Below, in pieces: positions 1 to 6,025 of a DNA stretch of 7,974 bases. The notes beneath the pieces are model-generated. The model had not been told where the DNA came from and made no database searches. It was given only the letters and a program-made list of their open reading frames with translations. The translations under genes and the position numbers were made by a program. Origin of the DNA: JACQAI01 sp035507915 (GTDB lineage Bacteria; Pseudomonadota; Alphaproteobacteria; Elsterales; Elsteraceae); NCBI GenBank assembly GCA_035507915.1, contig DATJNS010000233.1, forward strand, positions 1 to 7,974, written 5' to 3'. Numbering within the stretch: the first letter of the stretch is position 1; each line of letters begins with the position of its first letter.

Positions 1-222
1 GAAGCTGCGCGCGGCCTGGAAATTGTGCTGATAGGCGGCGCGGTCGACGGTCGCCGGGCGCGCGTTCCAGCCGTGCGGCTCGGCCGGACGCTGGTAGGCG
101 GCGGGTCCGGGATGCGGCTCGGCATGCTGTGGCGGCGGCCGGTGCGGCTCCTCGGCTGACGCCGTCACGGCCACCAGCAGGCACGCCAACGCCAAAGGCA
201 CGAAAGGCTTCGCTCGCGGCAT
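1..222 (-). CDS. Secreted protein, N-terminal part, possibly RcnB-like (cut by window edge)
   Basis: The first 74 codons are visible; the gene continues past the left edge. The start is the ATG at 222-220, preceded by a purine-rich ribosome site (AGGGGAGGGG). Residues 1-23 form a typical Sec signal peptide: basic MPRAK, a hydrophobic core, then a VTASA cleavage site before EEPHR. The mature start is rich in Pro and His (about residues 24-50), followed by PHGWNARPATVDRAAYQHNF. A His/Pro-rich linker, then Gly-Trp-Asn, then a Tyr-x-x-Asn-Phe segment, is what I recall for small periplasmic RcnB-like proteins, a family linked to nickel/cobalt homeostasis. The diagnostic C-terminal part lies outside the window, so the family is tentative. 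Export to the periplasm is the firmer call. It is divergent from the monooxygenase gene, with 137 bp between the starts. Confidence 0.7.
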   Translation of the reverse strand, partial: MPRAKPFVPLALACLLVAVTASAEEPHRPPPQHAEPHPGPAAYQRPAEPHGWNARPATVDRAAYQHNFQAARSF

Positions 223-230
223 GGGGCCCC

Positions 231-237
231 TCCCCTG
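231..237 (-). promoter_or_regulatory. Ribosome binding site of the secreted-protein gene
   Basis: On the minus strand AGGGGAGG lies a few bases before the ATG at 222. This fixes the start, and the signal peptide that follows agrees with it. Confidence 0.6.
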
Positions 238-241
238 TTGC

Positions 242-263
242 ACGGCCGCGCCGGCGCGGCCGT
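242..263. repeat. Perfect 22-bp GC palindrome in divergent intergenic region
   Basis: The half-site ACGGCCGCGCC is followed directly by its exact reverse complement, with no spacer and no mismatch; the next base pair outward does not match. It lies 20 bp upstream of the minus-strand start at 222, so it would be in or near the 5' leader of that gene. It could be an operator, a cruciform or a leader hairpin. High GC raises the chance of such palindromes, but 22 bp without mismatch is still notable. Confidence 0.5.
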
Positions 264-359
264 CTCAATGGCCCGTCTACCGCATCAGCACGTCAACTGC
301 CATCATTCTGCGCGCGGCGCCGAGCGCGGTTGCGACGGCGCCGCCACGGGAGACCCGCG

Positions 360-650
360 ATGGAGCTCGACCTGATCGCCCGCTTCCATGCGCGCGCCGG
401 CCAGGACACGGCCGTCGAAGCGGCGCTGCGCGCGGTCGCGGCGCCGTCGCGCGCCGAGGCCGGCTGCCTCGACTTGCACGTCTACCGGTCGACGCGCGAC
501 CCGCGCCTGTTCTTCATCCATTCGCGCTGGCGCGACGAGGCTGCGTTCGACCGCCACGCGCTGGAGCCGCACACCGTGCGCTTCCTCGAGACGGTCGAGC
601 CGCTGATCGATCACGCGTTCGACATCACGCGCACGACCATGATCCTCTGA
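360..650 (+). CDS. ABM-family (antibiotic biosynthesis monooxygenase-like) small protein
   Basis: This is a 96-aa dimeric ferredoxin-like alpha+beta barrel protein of the ABM superfamily, whose members include cofactor-free quinol monooxygenases (YgiN type), heme-degrading enzymes and many of unknown substrate. The ATG at 360 follows CGGGAG at a suitable distance, and the length (about 95-105 aa) is usual for the family. The pattern seen is an N-terminal strand (LDLIARFHA), a helix (about 16-30), then RAEAGCLDLHVYRS (31-44), FFIHSRWRDEAAFDRH (51-66) and a closing helix and strand. The E-A-G-C element and the W-x-D-E-x-x-x-x-H element are hallmark positions. It is cytoplasmic, with no signal peptide. 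The next gene starts 2 nt after the stop, so the two are probably co-transcribed and translationally coupled. The true substrate cannot be told from sequence; a quinol or polyketide-like aromatic is typical. Confidence 0.85.
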   Translation: MELDLIARFHARAGQDTAVEAALRAVAAPSRAEAGCLDLHVYRSTRDPRLFFIHSRWRDEAAFDRHALEPHTVRFLETVEPLIDHAFDITRTTMIL

Positions 651-652
651 CG

Positions 653-1333
653 ATGCCGGACGCGTCGCGCATGAGCGCCGCCGATTGGCCGTTGCCGCAG
701 CACGCGTTCCATCTCGCCGACGCCGAGAACTGGCCGTCGATCCAACGCACCGGGCTGCTCAGCACCGCCGCCCTGATCGCGCGCGCGGGCTTGAGCGCGC
801 GCGCGGCACGCCCGTTCACCAACTATCGCGACCGCTCGATGCGCCTGCCCTCGGGCGAGCTCATCCGCGATCAACGGCCGATGCCGCCGGACGCGCTGGC
901 GCGCTGTCTCGATGCCGGCCTGTCGCCGGCCGACTGGTATCGCCTGGTCAACGCCAAGGTGTTCTTCTGGCTGTCGGCGGAGCGGCTGCAGCGCCACGTC
1001 GCGGCCTGCGCGGCGCGGCCGCAGATGCTCGTCGTGGTCGATCTTGCCGAGCTGACGCGCCGTCACGGCGCGCGCGCCGCCGTGACGCCGTTCAACGTCG
1101 GCAATGCGCGACGGCGAGCGGCGCCGCGCGGTCGGCGCACGTTCGTGCCGCTCGACCGCTGGCTCGCGTCACGCTGGCAGACCGAAGCGCGACCGCGCGA
1201 GGCGGCGCGCTTGCGTCACCATCCGCCGGCCGAGCTTGCCGTCGAGGGCGCGGTGCCCGACGTGATGGCGCTGGTCGTCGAGGCGCGCCTGATCTTGCCC
1301 GGCGAGCCGGTACGGTTGCGTCAGTCGCGGTAG
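653..1333 (+). CDS. DUF7002 family protein, possibly ADP-ribosyltransferase-like
   Basis: This is a 226-aa soluble protein. The ATG at 653 follows the previous stop by 2 nt and has no clear ribosome site of its own, so translation is probably coupled; an in-frame ATG at 671 is an alternative. The pattern fits what I know as DUF7002: HLADAENWPSIQRTGLLST (20-38), IRDQRP (71-76), DWYRLVNAKVFFW (94-106), LVVVDLAEL (126-134), TPFNVGNAR (145-153) and PAELAVEGAVPDV (192-204). The order His-x..N-W-x-S-I-x-x-x-G-L-L, then a hydrophobic VFFW strand, then a late Glu-rich A-E-L-A-V-x-x-x-V-P, resembles the fold-defining segments of DarT/DUF4433 ADP-ribosyltransferases, with His20 and Glu194 as candidate catalytic positions. 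That resemblance is my inference; no function is proven. The 3' end overlaps the convergent aldolase gene by 13 bp. Confidence 0.8.
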   Translation: MPDASRMSAADWPLPQHAFHLADAENWPSIQRTGLLSTAALIARAGLSARAARPFTNYRDRSMRLPSGELIRDQRPMPPDALARCLDAGLSPADWYRLVNAKVFFWLSAERLQRHVAACAARPQMLVVVDLAELTRRHGARAAVTPFNVGNARRRAAPRGRRTFVPLDRWLASRWQTEARPREAARLRHHPPAELAVEGAVPDVMALVVEARLILPGEPVRLRQSR

Positions 1334-2106
1334 CTCGGATCGATCGCGTCGGCGAGCTCGAGCAGCGCCGCCCAGTCGCGGCTGTCGCGCGTGATCGGGC
1401 CGTGGTTCGACTGGCGCGCCGCGTGCTGGGCGACCGCCTCCGACGGGATCACGATCTGGTCGACGCCGCCGGCGGCGAGCGCGCCGATCTGCGCCTGGCA
1501 CGCCATCTCGAGGAAGTGGTGCTGCACGTAGGCCTCCGGGATCGTGCGGCCGCACACCAGCGCGCCGTGGTTGCGCATCAGCATGGTGTACTTGCCCTCG
1601 AGGTCGCGGTTGAGGCGCTGGCGCCCCTCGAGGTCGAACTCGAAGCCGGCGAAGTCGTGATAGGCGATCGCGCCGTAGAAATGCAGCGCATGCTGGCTGA
1701 TCGGCAAGAGCCCGACCTTGTGGCACGACACCCCGATGTTGGCCGCCGTGTGGGTGTGGAACACCGCGGCGATGTCGGGCCGCGCCTCGAGCACGCCGCC
1801 GTGGATCACCAGGCCGCCGCGGCTGACCGCGTACGGGCTGTCGATTAGCTTGTTGCCTTCGAAGTCGTACTTGACCAGCGACGACGCGGTGACCTGCTGG
1901 AACAGCTGGCGCTCGCCCTTGATGAGATAGTGCTCGGGCCGGTCGGGCAGCCGCGCCGACAGGTGGTTGTAGGTCAGATCGAACACGCCGGCATGCGCCA
2001 TCAGGCGATAGCACGCCGCGAGCTCGACGCGCGTCTGCCATTCGGCCTCGCTGACGCGATCGCGCAGGCTGCTCGGCGCCGCGCGTCTCAGGCTGGTCAC
2101 GCTCAT
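1321..2106 (-). CDS. Class II aldolase/adducin family protein
   Basis: This 261-aa protein has the class II aldolase/adducin head domain: zinc-dependent enzymes that cleave or epimerise sugar phosphates or decarboxylate related substrates, plus members of unknown role. The ATG at 2106 is preceded by GGGAGG with 5 nt spacing. Seen are AACYRLMAHAGVFDLTYNHLSAR (30-52), a P-D-I-A-A-V-F-HTH core with His117 and His119, and RNHGALVCG with His180, matching the three zinc histidines of FucA and RhaD. The catalytic glutamate of FucA falls by hand alignment in the SRGGLVIH segment (95-102), where I see no acidic residue. This is common in the large uncharacterised adducin-like branch of about 250-260 aa, so aldol activity should not be assumed. 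It is cytoplasmic. It is divergent from the alpha/beta hydrolase (95-bp gap), which may act in the same catabolic route. Confidence 0.9.
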   Translation of the reverse strand: MSVTSLRRAAPSSLRDRVSEAEWQTRVELAACYRLMAHAGVFDLTYNHLSARLPDRPEHYLIKGERQLFQQVTASSLVKYDFEGNKLIDSPYAVSRGGLVIHGGVLEARPDIAAVFHTHTAANIGVSCHKVGLLPISQHALHFYGAIAYHDFAGFEFDLEGRQRLNRDLEGKYTMLMRNHGALVCGRTIPEAYVQHHFLEMACQAQIGALAAGGVDQIVIPSEAVAQHAARQSNHGPITRDSRDWAALLELADAIDPSYRD

Positions 2107-2129
2107 GGTCGCCTCCCTGGGTCGCCTCC
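2107..2129 (-). repeat. Short direct repeat carrying duplicated ribosome site
   Basis: The 10-mer GGTCGCCTCC occurs at 2107-2116 and 2120-2129, 13 bp apart. Read on the minus strand each copy gives GGAGGCGACC. The copy next to the ATG supplies the aldolase ribosome site; the other is a duplicate upstream. Confidence 0.45.
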
Positions 2130-2188
2130 GTGGTCGGTCGGGTCATGGTAGCCTCGCGGGCCGGCGGGTGCCACGCCGACGGCAGGCC

Positions 2189-2196
2189 AAGGAGGA
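2189..2196 (+). promoter_or_regulatory. Strong ribosome binding site of the hydrolase gene
   Basis: AAGGAGGA stands 5 nt before the ATG at 2202. It decides that start over an in-frame ATG at 2130, which has no such site and would add 24 residues of low-complexity sequence. Confidence 0.8.
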
Positions 2197-2201
2197 GCGC
2201 C

Positions 2202-3446
2202 ATGGACCCGGACGTCCGAGAGGCCGCGCGCACACCGCGCACGCGCCGCTTCGCCGAGCAACGCTGGCTGATCGACCGCACGATCCAGGCGGTCGGCATG
2301 GATTGGGATCAGGCGCGCTCGGTCTATCTCAGCGCGCCGTGCGGCCCCGAGGCGGCGCTCGACTTCGCGCAGATCCGCCAGCGCATCCAGAAGCTGGCCG
2401 ACGCCTCGCCCGCCTTCGAGGCGGTCGCGCGCCGGCGCGAGGCCAAGGCGCGCGCCGCCGAGGACGCCGACCAGCGCGTCACCGCGCGCGAGAACTACTT
2501 CATGGCCGCGATCCACTGGGGCGCCGCACAGTGGCCGATCGACGAGAACGACGCCCAGAACCTGTTCTACAACGAGCGCAAGCGCGCCTGCTTCGCGCGT
2601 TATGCGGCGCTCGCCGACCGCCGCGTCGAGGCGGCGTGGATCCCGTTCCAAGGCCAGGCGCTGCCGGCCTGGTTCCATCTGCCGCCGGGCTATTCGGGCG
2701 GCCGGCTGCCGACCGTGATCTCGGTGCCCGGGATGGACAGCTTCAAGGAGATGGGCGTGGCGATGTACGGCGACCGCTGGCTCAGCCGCGGCATGGCCGT
2801 GCTCGCGCTCGACGGCCCGGGCCAGTACGAAAGCGCGGTGCTCGGCATCCCGGTCAGCGCGCCGGCGTGGCAGGCGGCCGGGCGCGCCGCGTTCGACTGG
2901 CTGGCGGCGCGGCCGGAGGTCGACGCCGCGCGCATCGGCATCGCGGGCAACTCGTTCGGCTCGCTGTTCGCCACCATCGCGGCGGGCCACGAGCCGCGCT
3001 TGCGCGCCGTCGCGGTCAGCGCGACCTGCCTCGAGCCGGGCTGCCACACGATCTTCGAGGAGGCCTCGCCGACCTTCAAGCTGCGCTTCATGTACATGGC
3101 CGGCATCGCCGACGAGGCGGCGTTCGACGAATTCTGCAAGACATTGACATGGGAGGGCCACGCCGAGCGCATCCGCGCGCCCTATCTGTGCGTCGCCGGC
3201 GCGGCCGACGAGCTGTCGCCGCTGGTCCAGACGGAGCGCCTGTTCAAGGCGATGCAGGCGCCCCGCCAGCTCGTCGTCTATCAGGACTCGCGCCACTCGG
3301 TGGGCGCGGTGCCGGCGGCCAATCTCGGCCCGACGCCGAGCGTGCTGATCGCCGATTGGATGGCCGCGCGGCTCGCCGGCAAACCCTTCGAGAGCGAGCG
3401 CTGGGACGTCGATGCGACCGGGCGCGTCACCAGGACGGCGCTCTAA
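2202..3446 (+). CDS. Alpha/beta hydrolase with helical N-terminal region (DHPONH/FrsA-like)
   Basis: This is a 414-aa serine hydrolase. The start is set by AAGGAGGA upstream. Residues 1-about 150 are helical and rich in Arg, Ala and Glu, ending in ENYFMAAIHWGAAQWP and NLFYNERKRACFARYA. The catalytic domain follows: a beta strand VEAAWIPFQG, then LPTVISVPGMDSFKE (oxyanion-hole segment, about 169-183), the nucleophile elbow GIAGNSFGS with Ser251, an acid in AGAADELSP (Asp336) and the base in DSRHSVG (His365). An intact Ser-Asp-His triad with an N-terminal helical lid region is typical of the group that includes 2,6-dihydroxypseudooxynicotine hydrolase and FrsA-like esterases, which hydrolyse C-C or ester bonds of small acids and ketones. 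No signal peptide is seen, so it is cytoplasmic. It is divergent from the aldolase gene, which suggests but does not prove a shared catabolic pathway. The substrate is unknown. Confidence 0.88.
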   Translation: MDPDVREAARTPRTRRFAEQRWLIDRTIQAVGMDWDQARSVYLSAPCGPEAALDFAQIRQRIQKLADASPAFEAVARRREAKARAAEDADQRVTARENYFMAAIHWGAAQWPIDENDAQNLFYNERKRACFARYAALADRRVEAAWIPFQGQALPAWFHLPPGYSGGRLPTVISVPGMDSFKEMGVAMYGDRWLSRGMAVLALDGPGQYESAVLGIPVSAPAWQAAGRAAFDWLAARPEVDAARIGIAGNSFGSLFATIAAGHEPRLRAVAVSATCLEPGCHTIFEEASPTFKLRFMYMAGIADEAAFDEFCKTLTWEGHAERIRAPYLCVAGAADELSPLVQTERLFKAMQAPRQLVVYQDSRHSVGAVPAANLGPTPSVLIADWMAARLAGKPFESERWDVDATGRVTRTAL

Positions 3447-3465
3447 CGACCGCGGTTCGTCCCAT

Positions 3466-3492
3466 ATGAAAATGCCCGCTGTCGCGGGGCAT
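3466..3492 (-). terminator. Probable intrinsic terminator of the diguanylate cyclase gene
   Basis: Between the convergent hydrolase and cyclase stops, ATGCCCGC (3472-3479) pairs with GCGGGGCAT (3484-3492) across a 4-nt loop, with one bulged G. Read on the minus strand the stem is followed by TTTCATATG, a short T-tract, so it suits the cyclase transcript. On the plus strand no T-run follows, so I see no intrinsic terminator for the hydrolase. Confidence 0.5.
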
Positions 3493-3525
3493 GACGATCG
3501 GCGTTGCGGCCCTCGGCGCGCGCGT

Positions 3526-4404
3526 TCAGGCCGGCGAGAGCTGGGCGTCCGGCCGAGGCGCCAGGCAGACGCGGTTGCGGCCCGACGTCTTGGCCTGGTA
3601 GAGCGCCTGGTCGGCGCGGTTGATGATCTCGTCGAGCAGCGAGCGCTTGAAGTAGGTGCTGACGCCGACGCTGATCGTGAACTTGAGGACGCCCTGCTCG
3701 GTCTGCAGCTCGATCTGCTGCACCGACTCGCGCAGGCGCTCCGCGACCTTGGCGGCGCCCTGCTGATCCGTGTGGGTCAGCGTGATGATGAATTCCTCGC
3801 CGCCGTAGCGCGCGAGCAGGTCGGTCGGGCGCAATGCCTTCACGCAGGCCTGCGACATCGCCTGGATCGCCTGGTCGCCGACCTGATGGCCGTAGGTGTC
3901 GTTGACGCGCTTGAAGTGGTCGATGTCGACCATCAGGATCGAATAGACCGCGGCATAGCGCTCGGCGCGCCGCTGCTCGCGTCCCATCAGCTCCATGTAA
4001 TGGCGCCGGTTGAGCGCGCCGGTCAGCGGATCGGTGGTGGCCAGCCGCTTCAGCACCGTCTCGGACTGCGAGTTGCGGTAGAGCAGGAAGCTCACCGAGT
4101 AGAGCACGACGGTCGCGATGACGCGGTTGAACAGCACGTTCTCGTAATCGCCGTAGCTGAGCTCGTAGTACCCGGCGATGGCGTTGAGAACCGTGCACAG
4201 CCCGCAGAAGGCGAGGTGGATGTATGGGTTGCGGATCGAGTACAGCAGACCGCAGACCGACACGAACAGCATGGCGGCGACCAGGTCCGCCTCGGTGACG
4301 AGGTCGATATAAAAAATCACCGCGACCGCAACCGCGGCCAGCCCGAGGCGGAGCCCGACGCCGATCCGGTCGTTCAGGTGCTGTACCAGCGCCTCGAATT
4401 TCAT
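3526..4404 (-). CDS. Membrane-bound diguanylate cyclase (GGDEF domain)
   Basis: This 292-aa enzyme is predicted to make cyclic di-GMP from two GTP at the inner membrane. Residues about 16-110 hold four hydrophobic segments (roughly 16-33, 39-57, 60-79 and 92-108), so it is anchored with almost no periplasmic sensor. The GGDEF domain spans about 120-282: the start motif DPLTGALNRR (125-134), metal-binding Asp160 in MVDIDHFKRVND, the active-site RYGGEEF (199-205) and a closing SVGVS...ADQALYQAK. The signature is GGEEF, an active form. An RxxD inhibitory site (RPTD, 192-195) sits at the usual distance before GGEEF, so product feedback inhibition is likely. All expected catalytic residues are present. 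The gene stands alone, divergent from the LD-carboxypeptidase and convergent with the hydrolase. No ribosome site is obvious before the ATG. The signal it senses is not identifiable. Confidence 0.93.
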   Translation of the reverse strand: MKFEALVQHLNDRIGVGLRLGLAAVAVAVIFYIDLVTEADLVAAMLFVSVCGLLYSIRNPYIHLAFCGLCTVLNAIAGYYELSYGDYENVLFNRVIATVVLYSVSFLLYRNSQSETVLKRLATTDPLTGALNRRHYMELMGREQRRAERYAAVYSILMVDIDHFKRVNDTYGHQVGDQAIQAMSQACVKALRPTDLLARYGGEEFIITLTHTDQQGAAKVAERLRESVQQIELQTEQGVLKFTISVGVSTYFKRSLLDEIINRADQALYQAKTSGRNRVCLAPRPDAQLSPA

Positions 4405-4439
4405 GCCGGCTTATTACAGAATTTGCCCTGCAAATACAA
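4405..4439 (-). promoter_or_regulatory. Candidate promoter of the diguanylate cyclase gene, possibly leaderless
   Basis: On the minus strand TTGTAT (4439-4434) and TAATAA (4416-4411) are separated by exactly 17 bp in a notably AT-rich patch. TAATAA ends 6 nt before the ATG, so the predicted transcript start would fall at or next to the start codon, in keeping with the missing ribosome site. Confidence 0.4.
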
Positions 4440-4466
4440 CCAAATCTTCGAACATTTTTAGCTGGA

Positions 4467-4472
4467 TACGAT
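4467..4472 (+). promoter_or_regulatory. Candidate -10 element of the LD-carboxypeptidase gene, possibly leaderless
   Basis: TACGAT, within GATACGAT, ends 7 nt before the ATG at 4480, and no Shine-Dalgarno sequence lies between. I see no good -35 at 16-18 bp, so this is weak. If real, transcription would begin at the start codon. Confidence 0.3.
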
Positions 4473-4479
4473 CAATAAA

Positions 4480-5436
4480 ATGCAAGAGAAACCGAGGTCT
4501 AGCGCTGATTTCGCACGCCGCGCGCCGGCCCTGCGGGAAGGCGATCTGATCGGCGTGGTGGCACCCGCGCGCTGGCTCGCGTCGACCGATCTCGAGGCGG
4601 CCGCGGCGGCGCTGTTCGGCGGCCGCTTCCCCGTCAAGCTCTCGCCCGAATTGGCCCTTCGCCAGCACCAGTTCGCCGGCGGCGACACCGAGCGCGCCCG
4701 CTCGATCGAGACCATGTTTGCCGACCCGACCGTCAAGGCGATCGTGTGCGCCAAGGGCGGTTACGGCTCCCCGCGCATCGTGGACCGGCTCGACTACGGG
4801 TTGATCGCGCGAAACCCCAAGCGTTTCGTCGGTTACAGCGACATCACCGCCCTGCTCCTGGGCATCACGCGGCACGCCGGGCTCGAGACCTATCACGGCC
4901 CAATGCTGGTCGACGTGCTCGAGGGCCTCACCGAGGCGAGCCGCGCCCATCTGATCGCACGCCTGACCGACGCGCCGGCGCCCGCGGCGACCGCGACGCT
5001 GCTCGGCCAGGTCACTGTGCTGCGTGCGGGCGCGGCCGAGGGTCGCCTGATCGGCGGCAACCTTACATTGCTCGTCAACATGATCGGCACGCGTACGGAC
5101 TTCGACACCGCCGGCGCCATCCTGTTCGTCGAGGACGTCGACGAGCCGCTCTACAACGTCGACCGCATGCTGGTGCACCTCAAGCGCGCCGGAAAGCTCG
5201 ACGCGATCGCCGGGCTGGTGATCGGCGAGATGCGCGATCTCGAGGACGGCGCGGTGCCGTTCGGCGCCACGGTCGAGCAGATGGCGCTCGAGCTGATCGG
5301 CGATGCCGCGATCCCGATCGTCGCGAATTTTCCGTGCGGCCACGGCGTGCGCCAGATGACCCTGCCGATCGGCGCGCCGGCGCGGCTGGTGTGCGCGGCC
5401 GACCCCGACCGGCTGATCGCGTTCGACAGCTGGTGA
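4480..5436 (+). CDS. LD-carboxypeptidase, peptidase family S66 (LdcA/MccF type)
   Basis: This 318-aa serine peptidase is of the family that removes the terminal D-Ala from murein tetrapeptides in peptidoglycan recycling; the same family includes MccF microcin-immunity enzymes. Residues 19-30 (REGDLIGVVAPA) are the usual N-terminal strand. IVCAKGGYGSPRIVDRLDY (88-106) and FVGYSDITALLL (116-127) carry the nucleophile Ser120. AEGRLIGGNLTLL (186-198), LFVEDVDEPLYNVDRML (215-231) with Glu218, and NFPCGHG (283-289) with His288 complete the Ser-Glu-His triad. Length fits the family (about 300-340 aa). No signal peptide is seen, so it is cytoplasmic, as for LdcA. The ATG at 4480 lacks a ribosome site, but no better in-frame start is visible before the conserved core. 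The gene is convergent with the glycosylase gene, 7 bp between the stops. Nothing nearby suggests microcin immunity, so murein recycling is the default. Confidence 0.93.
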   Translation: MQEKPRSSADFARRAPALREGDLIGVVAPARWLASTDLEAAAAALFGGRFPVKLSPELALRQHQFAGGDTERARSIETMFADPTVKAIVCAKGGYGSPRIVDRLDYGLIARNPKRFVGYSDITALLLGITRHAGLETYHGPMLVDVLEGLTEASRAHLIARLTDAPAPAATATLLGQVTVLRAGAAEGRLIGGNLTLLVNMIGTRTDFDTAGAILFVEDVDEPLYNVDRMLVHLKRAGKLDAIAGLVIGEMRDLEDGAVPFGATVEQMALELIGDAAIPIVANFPCGHGVRQMTLPIGAPARLVCAADPDRLIAFDSW

Positions 5437-5443
5437 CCGCGCT

Positions 5444-6025
5444 CTACGTGCGGGCGCGCCGCCGTGCGGCGACGAAGGCGCCGAGCTCGCGCCACGGCGC
5501 ATCGGTCCAGTGATTGCGCGCGCGGCCCGACGGCGAGGCCAGCACGAACCACGCGATCCCGAGCAGATCGTCGGGCTGCCGGCCATAGGCGACGGGCCGC
5601 TCGAAGAAGATGCGGCCGGCGGTCTTGCTCGTGAACGCGACCGCCGCCGGCTTCACGCGCCCGAGCTTGGCGCGCAGGCCGGCGACGTCGAACGCATCGC
5701 TCGAGAGCTCGGCGTCGCTGCCCCACTCGGTCTTGTTCAGATCGGTCAGGCCGACGCCGAACGCGAGCACCGCGGGATACTCGGCGGGCGCCAGCCGGCG
5801 CGGCGTCAAGCCGATGGCGTGCACGGTCGGCCAGAACAGGTTGCCGCGCGTCGCGTAGTAGGCGCCCACCTGTGCCGAGACGCGGCTCGGCGCGGTGCCG
5901 CACAGCACCAGATCGAGGCCCGGCGCCAGCACATCGGGCAGCACGGGCGCCGCGACCGGTGGCGCGGCGGGCGCGCGACGGGTCCGGCTCAGGAGCGTCG
6001 CGCCTTCGCCTGGCGGAAGCGCCAC
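5444..6025 (-). CDS. MUG-family (G:T/U mismatch-specific) DNA glycosylase
   Basis: This up to 193-aa enzyme belongs to the uracil-DNA glycosylase superfamily, MUG/TDG-like, which removes uracil or related bases from mismatched DNA in base-excision repair. Seen are LDLVLCGTAPSRVSA (37-51; motif 1), GAYYATRGNLFWPTVHAIGLTP (54-75), FGVGLTDLNKTE (89-100) and the second active-site loop LASPSGRARNHW (162-173). E. coli Mug motif 1 is GINPG with an Asn; here the corresponding residue is Ala45 (GTAPS). The longest start is a GTG at 6025, overlapping the upstream dehydrogenase by 37 bp. A second in-frame GTG at 5944 would give 166 aa, closer to usual MUG length, and removes a Pro/Ala/Arg-rich tail. 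Neither has a clear ribosome site, so the start is uncertain. It is cytoplasmic and downstream of the dehydrogenase on the same strand, probably co-transcribed without obvious functional link. Confidence 0.85.
   Translation of the reverse strand: MALPPGEGATLLSRTRRAPAAPPVAAPVLPDVLAPGLDLVLCGTAPSRVSAQVGAYYATRGNLFWPTVHAIGLTPRRLAPAEYPAVLAFGVGLTDLNKTEWGSDAELSSDAFDVAGLRAKLGRVKPAAVAFTSKTAGRIFFERPVAYGRQPDDLLGIAWFVLASPSGRARNHWTDAPWRELGAFVAARRRART

Noticed and set aside
291..296. TTGACG on the minus strand as a -35 box for the secreted-protein gene
   Set aside because: No acceptable -10 is found at 16-18 bp, so it is not listed as a promoter.
129..359. N-terminal extension of the ABM protein frame
   Set aside because: The extension is low-complexity Arg/Pro/Ala and overlaps the opposing signal-peptide gene; the ATG at 360 has a ribosome site and begins the conserved fold.
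653..2106. Toxin-antitoxin system built around the DUF7002 protein
   Set aside because: No macrodomain (DarG-like) or other antitoxin gene is adjacent; the partner is an ABM enzyme.
2103..3296. Long open frame antisense to the alpha/beta hydrolase (about 397 codons)
   Set aside because: Composition is Arg/Ala/Gly/Asp rich without any family motif, and the opposite strand carries a complete hydrolase with triad and ribosome site. GC-rich codon use keeps such shadow frames open.
3412..4461. Long open frame antisense to the diguanylate cyclase (about 349 codons)
   Set aside because: No recognisable motif and no ribosome site; the opposite strand has an intact GGDEF protein.
4414..5586. Long open frame antisense to the LD-carboxypeptidase (about 390 codons)
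   Set aside because: Repetitive Arg/Asp/Ala sequence typical of shadow frames; the S66 catalytic residues are on the plus strand.
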